This document shows, piece after piece, positions 20,410-31,563 of a stretch of DNA of 64,000 nt. A program made the translations under genes and the position numbers. Under the pieces are notes generated by a model that ran no database searches, was not told the DNA's origin, and saw nothing but the letters and a program-made list of their open reading frames with translations. The stretch is taken from the NCBI GenBank assembly GCA_037178625.1, contig CM074135.1, positions 1,242,001-1,306,000 on the forward strand. The letters are read 5' to 3'. This stretch comes from Skeletonema tropicum (lineage: Eukaryota > Bacillariophyta > Thalassiosirophyceae > Thalassiosirales > Thalassiosiraceae). Each line of letters opens with the position of its first letter. The first letter of the stretch is position 1.

Positions 20410-23400
20410 ATGACCACGCCAGAGCGGCGTGCCGGCGGCGGTGAGGCGCATCAATCGCAGCAGCATCATTACAGTGAACAACCTCCATCACATCGTAGCC
20501 GCATGCGGAGAAGACATCAAATAACTGGAGCCGCGGCCACTACTTGTCTCGTCTCGACGGCAGCAGCGGCCGTATTACTATCGAAGCTACCATCGGCCCT
20601 TGCCTCTACTGGTGGGTTCCTTTCCGATCCAAAGTCACGGAATTACATCGCCTACAAGACCTCTCCCATCGTCCCCTCGGCCTCACAACCTGAATCCCTT
20701 CTCGCAGAGGAAGAGCCTACACCACATAACATCAATTCGGGCCAGCGCTGTGGAGTAGCTGGCGGAGGCAGACGCGATTATAATAGACCCATGAGCCGTG
20801 CAGAATCTCTCTTACCCCTCAATATTCAGGAAGTGTACGTGAGTGGCTCAGAAATCGAAGTCACTGTCAATTTATTCGATGTCAAGGATGGTGGCCATTT
20901 TGAATTTCATATTTGTGCACTAGAGTACCCGCAAGAGCCGACGGAAGAGTGTTTTCAGCAATATCCTTTAACATTTGTGAAGGATCACTACTATGATGCC
21001 GTACAAGATGAGATGTATCCAGAACGTGCATATGTTCCTTTTGAGCGAGCCTTCAACAGAAATGACAACTCATTGATACGAGTAGAAAGAGAAGAAGATG
21101 GGCTCATGGGTACCCCTGGTTTGGGTTCCATGATGGAATTCAAATATACATTTAAGCTGCCAGACAGCACTGACCTCAGGACTGACTTAGAAGTCATCGA
21201 TTCAACCAGCGTTAGTGTTCAGGTACCGATTGCTGACATTGACTCAGTGATAGATGATGTCGACAGTGAGATTATACCCGTTATGACGCAGATGAACGGC
21301 CAAGTCTTCGATGATATCAATGACAAATATGCATCTTTTGAGGGAAAGACCTATACGAGTGGCTCAACTGGGAGTAGTGCTGTATTGATCTCTGCAATGG
21401 TGACCGACGGTCAAGGCTCGACAACCATGGTGTCAGTGAATGATGCTCCCACCATTCATGTGAATGGTCCAGTCGTGGAGGCTACCGCGGTTTGTACTTT
21501 TGGAGACAAAGCTATTTACGGTTTGGGTATCACGAATATACCTGAACAAATCAATAGAATTTGTGGCGTGATAGAAGAATCGTCGATTGAAGCCGCCTCT
21601 TCTCCAGTTGGTGACTCGGATGCCGATGCCAATGGAGACGTTTTTTCTGGCGATGCTGCTTCGTCTAAACCTATACCACAGTTCCCTCGGACCAAGTATG
21701 CCCTTCTTAGATGGCACTATCAGACAGCTCGTGATTGCTTTCCTTCGGGCTATGATACCTATGCTTGGCCAGAGGAATGGGGATCGTGGAAACCCCAGAG
21801 AGACGGGGAGTGTGATGACTATGATGAGTCCGAAGATGAGTATTGGAACTGTGCTGAAGTACTTATTTTGGACCCCGCTGAACCTGTGAGCGAACCCACT
21901 GCCATCAAAGACATCTTCATCATCGACGCCAACGAAGGAGCACGATTAGACGTACTTGCCAACGATGTCAATCCTTATGAGGACGACCCGTTACATGTTG
22001 GATATGTATCGAGTCCTATGCATGGCACTTCGGAGATTTCTGAGGATGGGTCTGCAGTCATTTATTTTCCGAATGAGGACTACGTCGGCTTGGACTCATT
22101 TGAGTACGGTTCTTGTGACAAACGCAATTCCTGTGATACTGCTGCAGTGGATATCCAGGTTAGTCCAACGTCGGATTTCGTCTTCGCCAAGGACGACGAA
22201 GCTTCAACCACAGGAACAGAGCCTATCTTCATTAATGTTCTTGCCAACGATAATGTTCGCATCGATAATTGGCCACTATTTGTTTTGGTTACACCAAGAG
22301 ACGGTAGACATGGTAAATGCACAGTCACTCCAGACTTTTGGGTGCTCTACAAGGCGAACCCTGGATACGAAGGACGGGACAGGTGTTCTTACAAGGCATG
22401 CATTACTACCGATATCTGCGATACGGGGGTCATCTATATTGATGTGAAGTCTGTTCAAGAATATGCGGCCGCCGCCGCCGATCCCACCAGCCCAACAAGT
22501 GGATACAACATCGTTGCTATGGACGACAGTGCTATCACTCAAGTCAATCAGCCAATCAAAATTGATGTCCTTGCCAACGATGAAGTCAGTGGCAACGTGA
22601 AACCTAAAATCAAGACTAGCGATGGTGCAAGCAATGGTGACTGTCAAGTCTTTGAACATGAGATCTTGTACGCACCTAAGTCAGGATTCATTGGCTGGGA
22701 TCAGTGCAGCTACACTGCGTGTCTTGGTAATGATATTTGCGATGAAGCCCTCGTCAAGATCAAGATAACTGGAGATGATGCTTTCCCTGAGGCTGAGGTT
22801 GATGTGAACTCTGCCCAAGAAGAAGCCACCGCCGCCGATCCCAATAGTCCAACAAGTGGATACAATGAACAGGAAATAAATTCGGACCCTGTCGCTAGGC
22901 CAGATAATGCTTCCGTCATAGAGGGCTCATCAGTCAGAATAGATGTGTTACAAAATGATGAGGATCCTGATGGAGACTCTTTGGAAGTATCGTCGGTGAC
23001 TTCTCCTCTTTATGGAAGTGTAAAGATTGTCAACAACCTCTTGAGATATACCTCAATAACTGGTTTCACAGGAACTGATTCATTCAAGTATTCGGCCTGT
23101 GACAAAGCCAATCGTTGCGATTCTGCAAGTGTATTGGTCACTATAACCGCTGAGGTATTGGCTGTGGATGACTCTGTTACAACATTCTCAGCTCCGATCT
23201 TGATTGATGTGACTGCCAATGATCGTTCATCGTCTGGTAATAGCTCTCTTGTTGTCACCAATGTCAAAGATGGCAAACATGGTTCATGCTCGATCACTGC
23301 AAGCAACAAAGTGAAATACATACCTAATGATGGGTACTCAGGCTGGGATCGATGCAATTATATTGTGTGTGCTGGTAGTGCGTGTGATCAGGGTCGTGTA

Positions 23401-24270
23401 GAAGTCGAAGTCCTCCCTATCGTTAATCTGGCAAACCCAGAAAAAGTATACGCCAAAGATGACCACATCGTCGCTTTTCTTGACAAATCCATCACAGTCG
23501 ACGTAGTGTCCAATGACTTTGTGAAGTTAATGGGCCCACTGACTATCACGCACACGGGCGGTTCAAAGAACGGTTCATGTGGAATCACAGATGATAATAA
23601 GATCCTGTACAAGCCAAAGAATGGTTTTAGAGGCTCGGACGCATGTGGCTACACTATCTGTCACGCTAGCAACATGTGCGATGATGGAATCCTTAGAATC
23701 GACGTAATTCAGAGAAAGGATCTCCGGTCGTATTTGAATCCGTCGACTGATGACACTTCCACTGATGAAATTATCCTTATACCCGCATCTGCAGACGCGA
23801 CGATCACAACAGAGTTCCCTGCTGGTAATTTTGGAGATGTGACGACTTTGTTCGTTAGTGGTGCATCAAGCAGAGCCGGATTGCGTGACACTATGATAAA
23901 ATTTCATACATCATCAATCGGTGAATCTGATTGTAAAAATGGAATCGGGAGTGCAATTGTTTCCATCTATTCACTAGCGTATGCAAGTGACGGTGGAACA
24001 CTGATAACTACGTCTGATAAATTTTGGGCAGAGATGGAAGTAACATGGAATGATGCCCCCGTGGGAAATGGAATTGTGATAAATGATATGGGATCAGTTG
24101 AGGTAAACACATGGTATGACATAGACGTGTCATCGGCCGTGACTTTAGGAGATCCTTTGAGCATCCGTATCATTTCACACGTGGGCGGAGAGTCAATTGC
24201 GCTTTATGCCTCGCGGGATCATCCAAATGCATCATTGCATCCAGTGTTGAAAATTAGGTGTTCAGGCTAA
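20410..24270 (+). CDS. Large extracellular protein with six Ig-like repeats and a C-terminal DNRLRE domain
   Basis: A single exon of 1286 aa from the ATG at 20410; an internal ATG near 20503 would give a more classical signal peptide (MRRRH then a hydrophobic run ending SALA). After a unique N-terminal region (residues about 70-470) come six repeats of about 90 residues of the bacterial Ig-like Big_9/cadherin-like type, each with a DDxxxT...DVLAND start, an HG turn and a YxGxDxCxY end. Extra Cys pairs (CSYxxC...CD) are specific to these repeats. Linkers AADPTSPTSGYN and AADPNSPTSGYN are near copies. Residues about 1120-1286 are a DNRLRE domain (WNDAPVGNG, TWYDIDVSSAV), a carbohydrate-binding-like fold seen on cell surfaces. 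It is probably cell-wall or matrix attached. Its 3' end is tandemly duplicated downstream. Confidence 0.9.
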   Translation: MTTPERRAGGGEAHQSQQHHYSEQPPSHRSRMRRRHQITGAAATTCLVSTAAAAVLLSKLPSALASTGGFLSDPKSRNYIAYKTSPIVPSASQPESLLAEEEPTPHNINSGQRCGVAGGGRRDYNRPMSRAESLLPLNIQEVYVSGSEIEVTVNLFDVKDGGHFEFHICALEYPQEPTEECFQQYPLTFVKDHYYDAVQDEMYPERAYVPFERAFNRNDNSLIRVEREEDGLMGTPGLGSMMEFKYTFKLPDSTDLRTDLEVIDSTSVSVQVPIADIDSVIDDVDSEIIPVMTQMNGQVFDDINDKYASFEGKTYTSGSTGSSAVLISAMVTDGQGSTTMVSVNDAPTIHVNGPVVEATAVCTFGDKAIYGLGITNIPEQINRICGVIEESSIEAASSPVGDSDADANGDVFSGDAASSKPIPQFPRTKYALLRWHYQTARDCFPSGYDTYAWPEEWGSWKPQRDGECDDYDESEDEYWNCAEVLILDPAEPVSEPTAIKDIFIIDANEGARLDVLANDVNPYEDDPLHVGYVSSPMHGTSEISEDGSAVIYFPNEDYVGLDSFEYGSCDKRNSCDTAAVDIQVSPTSDFVFAKDDEASTTGTEPIFINVLANDNVRIDNWPLFVLVTPRDGRHGKCTVTPDFWVLYKANPGYEGRDRCSYKACITTDICDTGVIYIDVKSVQEYAAAAADPTSPTSGYNIVAMDDSAITQVNQPIKIDVLANDEVSGNVKPKIKTSDGASNGDCQVFEHEILYAPKSGFIGWDQCSYTACLGNDICDEALVKIKITGDDAFPEAEVDVNSAQEEATAADPNSPTSGYNEQEINSDPVARPDNASVIEGSSVRIDVLQNDEDPDGDSLEVSSVTSPLYGSVKIVNNLLRYTSITGFTGTDSFKYSACDKANRCDSASVLVTITAEVLAVDDSVTTFSAPILIDVTANDRSSSGNSSLVVTNVKDGKHGSCSITASNKVKYIPNDGYSGWDRCNYIVCAGSACDQGRVEVEVLPIVNLANPEKVYAKDDHIVAFLDKSITVDVVSNDFVKLMGPLTITHTGGSKNGSCGITDDNKILYKPKNGFRGSDACGYTICHASNMCDDGILRIDVIQRKDLRSYLNPSTDDTSTDEIILIPASADATITTEFPAGNFGDVTTLFVSGASSRAGLRDTMIKFHTSSIGESDCKNGIGSAIVSIYSLAYASDGGTLITTSDKFWAEMEVTWNDAPVGNGIVINDMGSVEVNTWYDIDVSSAVTLGDPLSIRIISHVGGESIALYASRDHPNASLHPVLKIRCSG

Positions 24271-26169
24271 CTCAAACTAATACATAATGAATTATTTAGA
24301 GCTATTCAAGTATAAGTGTTTGGGCACGTGGTATTGTAACGGATCGATCTGTGTCAAAGGTCGCGAGTCGCGAGAGAATCGATCTGCAATCTGATCAGAA
24401 ACAGAAAGTCTCCGCCTCCCTACAACAAAGTCCAACATCACCCGATGAAGACGCAAAGAACTTTCTATCATTGAAAAGATCGAAGATGTAACTCCTTCAC
24501 ATACTTAGAAGTCATCGGTAGCGAGTCTTCGATCTATCCCCGAAGTAGGATCGCTCACGTGCGTAATAAATAACCGAAGGCGCCTGCCGAACAAAAAATC
24601 TTTTTTATCGAATCTTATTGCTACATACTGGCCGGAAAAAAGTGGCACCAGTGCCAATCTCAAATCTCACACAAAACACTAACAAAATGAACAAAGTCAT
24701 AAATATGGCCATGATACTCGACAAAAATACATAGAACAGCTTCAAGATACCATACCAATCAATATATATACATTATCTGCTTCAGAAGAAACTATAGTTC
24801 ATCCATATAGAGCAACTATCTACAATTTTGGCACTGATAACTGCTATTTTGATCTAGGATGACGCATGCCTACGGCATCTTTGCATGCGTGTGCTGCTGC
24901 TGCTATGCGAATATACTACATATAACGTTGACCAGTGGTTCTATCGAAAGCTATTAGTCTCTTCTATCATATTATGGACGGAGATGGGGTCGGGAGGGCG
25001 ATATTGACGCGCAGAACCACCATTGTAGGGGTTTAATTTCATACATCATCAATCGGTGAATCTGATTGTAAAAATGGAATCGGGAGTGCAATTGTTTCCA
25101 TCTATTCACTAGCGTATGCAAGTGACGGTGGAACACTGATAACTACGTCTGATAAATTTTGGGCAGAGATGGAAGTAACATGGAATGATGCCCCCGTGGG
25201 AAATGGAATTGTGATAAATGATATGGGATCAGTTGAGGTAAACACATGGTATGACATAGACGTGTCATCGGCCGTGACTTTAGGAGATCCTTTGAGCATC
25301 CGTATCATTTCACACGTGGGCGGAGAGTCAATTGCGCTTTATGCCTCGCGGGATCATCCAAATGCATCATTGCATCCAGTGTTGAAAATTAGGTGTTCAG
25401 GCTAACTCAAACTAATACATAATGAATTATTTAGAGCTATTCAAGTATAAGTGTTTGGGCACGTGGTATTGTAACGGATCGATCTGTGTCAAAGGTCGCG
25501 AGTCGCGAGAGAATCGATCTGCAATCTGATCAGAAACAGAAAGTCTCCGCCTCCCTACAACAAAGTCCAACATCACCCGATGAAGACGCAAAGAACTTTC
25601 TATCATTGAAAAGATCGAAGATGTAACTCCTTCACATACTTAGAAGTCATCGGTAGCGAGTCTTCGATCTATCCCCGAAGTAGGATCGCTCACGTGCGTA
25701 ATAAATAACCGAAGGCGCCTGCCGAACAAAAAATCTTTTTTATCGAATCTTATTGCTACATACTGGCCGGAAAAAAGTGGCACCAGTGCCAATCTCAAAT
25801 CTCACACAAAACACTAACAAAATGAACAAAGTCATAAATATGGCCATGATACTCGACAAAAATACATAGAACAGCTTCAAGATACCATACCAATCAATAT
25901 ATATACATTATCTGCTTCAGAAGAAACTATAGTTCATCCATATAGAGCAACTATCTACAATTTTGGCACTGATAACTGCTATTTTGATCTAGGATGACGC
26001 ATGCCTACGGCATCTTTGCATGCGTGTGCTGCTGCTGCTATGCGAATATACTACATATAACGTTGACCAGTGGTTCTATCGAAAGCTATTAGTCTCTTCT
26101 ATCATATTATGGACGGAGATGGGGTCGGGAGGGCGATATTGACGCGCAGAACCACCATTGTAGGGGTTT
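23900..26169. repeat. Exact 1,135-bp tandem duplication
   Basis: Copy 1 is 23900-25034 and copy 2 is 25035-26169, offset 1,135 bp. I found no difference between the copies over the stretches compared. Each carries the last ~123 codons of the DNRLRE domain gene plus ~760 bp of 3' flank. Copy boundaries are sharp: the base before 23900 and the base after 26171 differ from their partners. Copy 2 is headless and cannot make the full protein. The identity implies a very recent event or an assembly artefact. Confidence 0.95.
25037..25405 (+). pseudogene. Truncated second copy of the DNRLRE domain
   Basis: This is the 3' end of the 20410-24270 gene repeated exactly. It begins inside codon context with no upstream start or signal peptide. 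The longest in-frame Met is at 25169 and would give 78 aa of incomplete DNRLRE fold. It is not expected to be functional. Confidence 0.85.
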
Positions 26170-26254
26170 AAAATCGATGGTTGTGTTTTGTTAGAGTTTT
26201 GTGTGAGATTCTAGTTGGTGCCACTTTTTTCCCAGTGAAACTTTTTTCCGCCAG
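25763..26254. mobile_element. MITE-like inverted-repeat element flanked by TA
   Basis: The left arm begins TA|CTGGCCGGAAAAAAGTGG at 25761 and continues through CTCACACAAAACACTAACAAAATG to 25823. The right arm, 26185-26254, is its diverged reverse complement and ends CGCCAG|TA at 26256. The interior of about 360 bp has no coding capacity. TA on both sides fits Tc1/mariner-type MITEs. The left arm and body are also present in copy 1 of the tandem duplication (from 24628), but the right arm is not. The right end lies ~63 bp before the SDR start at 26319. Confidence 0.65.
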
Positions 26255-26318
26255 TAGATTGATGAATCTATCCGTCACGACACGTGCCAGATGTATTATT
26301 ATCACAACAAAAACAACC

Positions 26319-27095
26319 ATGACGACAACAAAAGTATGCCTCCTCACAGGTGCTAGTGGCACAATTGGGTTCGCGATCGCAGAGGCTCTAAAAGCGTCAT
26401 CAACCGATGCTTTTAAGTGGTACATAATTGTCATTGGCCGACGTCCTCCTTCCGATCATTGCGATAAGTTTCTAAAAGTTGCTTCCCTCTCTGATGAAGA
26501 TGCGGTAAATAAAGTTCTAGATGAGCATTTTGAATCAGTAAAGAACAGCTCTGATCAGTCTTTAAATCGGTTGGATCTACTCGTCAATTGTGCTGGGTGC
26601 TCCCTTGGAAATGAACCCATCTGTGATGTTTCTGCAGAGGATTTTCGCATGGTCATGGAATTGAATGTCGTGGTGCCTTTCATTTTAAGCAAATATGCCA
26701 TGAAAAAGATGGCAAATCCCGACGGTGGGAGGATTATCAACATTGGAAGTGTGGCTGACCAAGCGCCACGCCTACATTCAATTCCTTACACAACATCTAA
26801 AGTTGCTTTGAGGGGATTAAACAGGTGCCTTTCTGTGGAGGGCAGGTTTTTGAGCGAAACTACGAAAAGTAATGCTGAAGGGGGTATTGTTGCAGTGTGT
26901 TTAGTCGCGCCTGGAAACGTTAAAAGTGCCATCATGTCCGAGGAAGAAGCAGCTCGACGTGCAAAGGAAGAGGGGTTTGTAGAAGCTAATGATGTGGGTA
27001 AATTCGTTGCCAATATTGCAAATTTACCAAATGAAACGAATGCTCTAGAGTGCATGATGATGCCTACTCGTCAGCCTTTGATTGGACGCGGCTAA
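26319..27095 (+). CDS. Short-chain dehydrogenase/reductase
   Basis: A single exon of 258 aa from the ATG at 26319 (aacaaccATGA); an in-frame ATG at 26262 would add 19 residues with some features of a targeting peptide. The classical SDR motifs are present: TGASGTIG at residues about 9-16, NCAG near 95-98, an IGS catalytic Ser near 140 and YTTSK near 153-157. The short length and lack of extension fit a ketoacyl-reductase-like or sepiapterin-reductase-like SDR. The substrate is unknown. The promoter region lies inside the MITE-like element and the duplicated segment, so its upstream sequence may be recently rearranged. Confidence 0.92.
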   Translation: MTTTKVCLLTGASGTIGFAIAEALKASSTDAFKWYIIVIGRRPPSDHCDKFLKVASLSDEDAVNKVLDEHFESVKNSSDQSLNRLDLLVNCAGCSLGNEPICDVSAEDFRMVMELNVVVPFILSKYAMKKMANPDGGRIINIGSVADQAPRLHSIPYTTSKVALRGLNRCLSVEGRFLSETTKSNAEGGIVAVCLVAPGNVKSAIMSEEEAARRAKEEGFVEANDVGKFVANIANLPNETNALECMMMPTRQPLIGRG

Positions 27096-27251
27096 ATAGC
27101 AAAACAATATAATCTCTGCCGCCTTCAAGCGTTCACATTTATCTTTTATGAATGACAACTATATTCTATGCAAAAACTTCAAACTTCTTTCACCAACACG
27201 GTCACATCTCCAGTATTAGGCCGTCGTAGAAGCACCTCTCAACATTACCAC

Positions 27252-28128
27252 CTAAATTGAGGCTCCAACATCGTCCCCTTCTTTTGCATTACTTGGAGGA
27301 GCAACTGATCCTAATGCGTTTATTTCAGCTAGAATCTGTTGATTGTTAATACGCAAATTCGTTTGGAATTGTTTCATGGTCTCACTAAAAGTCCCAAAAA
27401 GTTCAATGAATTGAGAATTCTGAGCCACCAATCTTCGGAGAACATTTTGAACAGGGATTGCGTTGTGAGGGGCAACTGCTGCAGTGATAGGTACCGTGAT
27501 TGTGCTTTGTGCGCTTGGTAGCGTTAGCTGTGGAACTGGTGGAATGGTCAGCGTAGCAGGTTCAGTGCTGATGGTATCCCTCTTGCGTTTCTTCTGTTCT
27601 CCTTCGGCTGTATCTCCGACTTCTTTTACCTTCTTGATTAGGTTATTGATATCCTTTGATCGTGTCGGATTGCCTCGCTTCGTCTCGGGGTCCCAAACCT
27701 GGCCTTTGTTTGGCATGAAGTAGGAAATAGACTTCTTGTAAAAGTCTGAAAGAGGATAAAGCGTGCAACAAGGTAAGTTGAAAGGTTAAACGTAATGTCA
27801 TATCATAACGTAAGCTCATGTAAAATGGTTTTGGTGCGTTGGAAAGCTTACCCAGAACATGATGACTGCAACGGACGGGTAAAGGGATTTCGCCATGGAG
27901 CATATCAGCATTCGCGTCACCACAAATCTTCTTATTCATCCACCTCAAGATAGATTCGGGAGTAACGGTGGAAAGTTCCTCTTCGGTGAACTGGTAATTC
28001 AGAGGGAACGCTCTGGAGAGATTGCTCTCCATGTACTCATGAAGAACCCTCTGGTATCGATTAATTTGACTTGCCTTGGGTGTCTTGACGGAGGCATCTT
28101 GGTCAGTTGCAGGGCTGGTTGCAGACAT
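27252..28128 (-). CDS. Possible Crypton-like core-binding domain protein of a multicopy diatom family
   Basis: Two exons, 28128-27852 and 27745-27252, join in phase 1 across a 106-nt intron to give 256 aa. The N-terminal half (residues about 20-130) is helical and runs through a TPESILRWMNKKICGD segment to DFYKKSISYFMPN, which is created exactly by the splice. An RGNPTRSKDINNLIKKVK motif follows, then a basic nuclear-localisation-like KKRKRD. The C-terminal part is Pro/Thr/Val-rich with a final coiled coil. From memory, proteins with KKxxSxFMPN...GNPTRS are numerous in diatom genomes and look like the SAM-like/core-binding part of tyrosine recombinases (Crypton). No catalytic recombinase domain is present. 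This could be a truncated transposon gene or a domesticated DNA-binding protein. Confidence 0.6.
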
Positions 28129-28714
28129 AATGAATTCGAGGGAGCAATGTCGATGATTCGATGATGTTGTGTCAATGTAGGTGACTCTTTGTCAGTACAG
28201 TGGGAGTGGCTTGTCCGGTGTATTGCTGCCGTCCTACTTTGTCCATAATGGTGCGGTTGAGGAGGGAGGAAAGGAGCACATCACCAAGAGCATCGTGCAA
28301 CTACTCATCAACTATTTTGCAAGTGGAAACAAAACAGTGAGCAGTGAGAATTGAGAGCGGCTGAGAGGCACCTATCGCTGGAGCGACATCTTCATCTGGG
28401 TGGTGGTTCGTGTCGTAGCGCTACTTTTATCCTTCGCAAACATCACCGCAGAGGATGCTGCATGATAACTCCAGCCAACTATAACTCACGAGGCTCAAGG
28501 CTCCACGAGGCGGAAAGCTAATAAATACGCTTGTACACACATGAGTTACACAATTAATTGTACACGTTATGTTGTAGAGGCGGGCGGCTTATCGTGGTTT
28601 CGTATCATCATTTCTCTCTAGAGGAGTTAAGTATTGCATATCGCTACTTCTCGTCAGCCGAGGGTAAATCAATTCGAAAACAAAGCAGAGATAAATACCG
28701 TAGAATCATCAACC
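28129..28714. promoter_or_regulatory. Divergent intergenic region
   Basis: About 585 bp lie between the start codons of the minus-strand gene at 27252-28128 and CLPTM1, so promoters of both should be here. No specific element is identified. Confidence 0.5.
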
Positions 28715-31305
28715 ATGGCCGCTCAATCTACAGCTGCGGTTGCAGCCAAAAAGAAGTCCTTTCTTCAGAGCATATTTTCGCTGTCTACGATTTCATCAGC
28801 AGCTGCGCTGTTCTACGTCTACTTTGCCTTCTCCAATCTGCTCAACTTGATGTACCCGTTGAGGAACATCCCTCTCGATGTATTAAGTAATATTGCAAAC
28901 GAGAGAAAGGTCTTCCCATTGTGGGATTGGAAACAGGAGAGTGCGAAGAAGGCGGATCTGGGTCTGAGAGTGTATCTATCTTCTGAGCCCAATTTTTCAC
29001 TCGATTTCTTCGCCTTAAATGATGATTTTAAAGCTCATGAGGAGGATTCACGTGATGAGGATGCACCTGATGATGCGACAGCGACACCAAAAACAATCAA
29101 CGATGGCAAATCATTCTTGCTTTGGTCGGAGGATGATGCTTTGAAGGCGACGTCATCTTTTCCATCCCGATCATTTGTGCTTGTGTCAGGGGATGAATCT
29201 GTGGGCCCTATGACATGTAATAATAACGAAGGTGAACAAACTTGCACTTCCACGCAACAAAAATCTCAGGAATTTGCGCATCAATGGTTAGAAGATTCCA
29301 TCAAACATGAAAAGCAACTACAGTCAGAAGGAGGTGGTATTATGGCTGCGATGAATAGTGCTGGCGGAGGGATTGAGTCGACATCTGTATTGCTCACATT
29401 TTATACCTCGCTGCATAAAACTGCTAAACGAATTGTTGACAATGTTGTTCAAAGTATATCTGGCGGTGGCAGCAAGGACACGAACGACCTCTCGGAACAA
29501 GCTACAAAAGAGGATGGAGAAGAACCAAAAACAATTATTCATATCAATCAGAACAATCCTGTTTGGCAGTCAATTATGTCGAATGGGACAGCATATGTGC
29601 ACGTGTTGCTTGTTCGTCAAAGCCCTGCATTCATATCTTCGTCACTTGATCCTCGCACTGCTGCTGTTCGAGTTCAACAGCTTCACTCACAACACAATGT
29701 CCTTTTTGGGAGGGTGTCAATGATGAAGCGAGAGTTACCCTTGCATGTTCCTTCTCCGAAACGTTTATTATACCGCGATGTTTTGTTTGCAATTAAAAAG
29801 TACGGTATGTGCAAATTATGGGATGACGGAAGTTGCAGTTCGTTGGTAGCTCCATGGAATATAGCGTATCATCAGCCACAGGAGCAGGCTGATTATCAGT
29901 TGGCACAACAACACAAAAAAGAGGGCGTCACATATCCTTATTGGAAGCCAGAAGTTCGCATTCATTTGATACAAGAAGAAGAAGGCTATCCAATTGATTA
30001 CGCGAACAGGGTTGGATTCGAGGTTGTAAGACTTGCATCACGGGGGAATGGCGAACATTCAAGTGGCTACGCATATTTGCCGTCAGTACATGTTGACGAA
30101 ATTGGTCTCACGAGTGATAAATACATACCTCTGAATGAGACCGTTACGGCGTTACCCTTGAGGATTGGTTTTCACAGCGGCATGGAATCAGGCGAAGCCA
30201 CACAGACGCAGGAGGGGATCACTCCTGCGAGGTATCGCCTTCTCAACCATCTGTCATCTGCCCTGGAGTCGCAGGCTGAAATGGGGTTTGAGCAATCTGA
30301 TATTGATGACTTAAGACGTTTGATTGCGGAAACAAATGTGGTGCTGCTTGCCATTACCATATTGGCATCAGTTCTTCATCTACTCTTTGAGTTTTTGACT
30401 TTCAAGAATGATGTAGATTTCTGGAAAAGCAACACTGACCTTACTGGCCTGTCAGTGCGCGCGCTGTGGCTAGACTGGTTGAGTCAAGTAGTCATATTGC
30501 TATACTTGATCGAAATGGATTCAAGTTTGTTAATGACGATTCCTACAGGGGTAGGTATGCTTATCGCGTTGTGGAAATGTCAGAGAGGAGCGGGCTTGAA
30601 ACTCGTCAAAGTTAGTCCTGATGAAGGTGGGAAAAAGGCCTGGTACGATTCAGTTTTAGGTGTGTTTGGTTATGAACTTCGCGCTACCAGGCTACGTGCA
30701 GCTGCAGACAGATCCTCTGAATCAGGATCAAATGACAAAGATCTCGCTGCACTGACAGAAGAAATGGATCAGTTTGCAACAAAACTGCTTGGTAAATATT
30801 TTTTGCTCCCATTGGTTACCACATACGCCATTTACTCGCTGATGAAGGAGCCGCATTCGGGATGGTACAGCTGGTTCATTACCACGGCGTCTTCTTTCGT
30901 GTACGCTATCGGGTTTGTTCTGATGACACCTCAACTATTCTTAAACTACAAGCTGAAGAGCGTAGCTCACTTGCCGTGGAGAGTACTAGGCTACCGTTTT
31001 GTGGTAAGATTTCTGCACCTTTTTCACAACTTTTTTTGCTGCACCTCTTTGAACAAACTAAACGTCTTCGTTTTGCCCATCAAAACCAGAATACTTTTAT
31101 TGATGACTTGTTTGCTTTCATCATTCGCATGCCAACGATGGCAAGAATGAGTTGTTTTAGGGATGACGTGGTGTTCATAGTTTACCTTTGGCAACGCTAC
31201 TTGTATCCGGTCGACGCGTCACGTCCAGTAGAAGGAGGAGGCATGGCAGAGGCAGAGACTGGCCAGGTGCAGAAAAAGAAGAGCATAAAAAAGAAGCAGT
31301 CATGA
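28715..31305 (+). CDS. CLPTM1: CLPTM1-family multi-pass membrane protein
   Basis: Exons 28715-31003 and 31090-31305 join in phase 0 across an 86-nt GTAAGA...CCAG intron to give 834 aa. The ATG at 28715 is in aaccATGG; the longer open frame begins in the 5' UTR. A first hydrophobic helix is at residues about 27-47. A long lumenal region contains VFPLWDWKQES. The family core follows: FLTFKNDVDFWK, a cluster of membrane helices, then PQLFLNYKLKSVAHLPWR. The spliced end NTFIDDLFAFIIRMPTMARMSCFRDDVVFIVYLWQRYLYPVD is nearly diagnostic of CLPTM1/CLPTM1L. Family members sit in the ER/Golgi membrane; animal relatives act in receptor trafficking and lipid scrambling. It ends in a Lys-rich tail. Confidence 0.95.
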
Positions 31306-31563
31306 TTGATATCTAAGAAACCTGTTAGTCCAAGCGTCCATGAATTGAGACAATTGATATGAGGGGAAAGAAGCAACGAATGGGAGCTCAAATAATAGTT
31401 ACAAGACTACAGAGCTCTCTCTATGGAGCGTGTTTCTAATCATTTTCCTTGATACGTCTTCTCGAAGTAAAGATAGAACAAATGCCACGTGAAGGATCCA
31501 ATCTCTCAGTGCCGATGTCATTTGCATTCTTTCCCTATCAAATATACCTATACCTAGCAATCT

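Noticed and set aside
25169..25405. Independent 78-aa gene
   Set aside because: It is an exact copy of the DNRLRE C-terminus from the tandem duplication without promoter or signal peptide.
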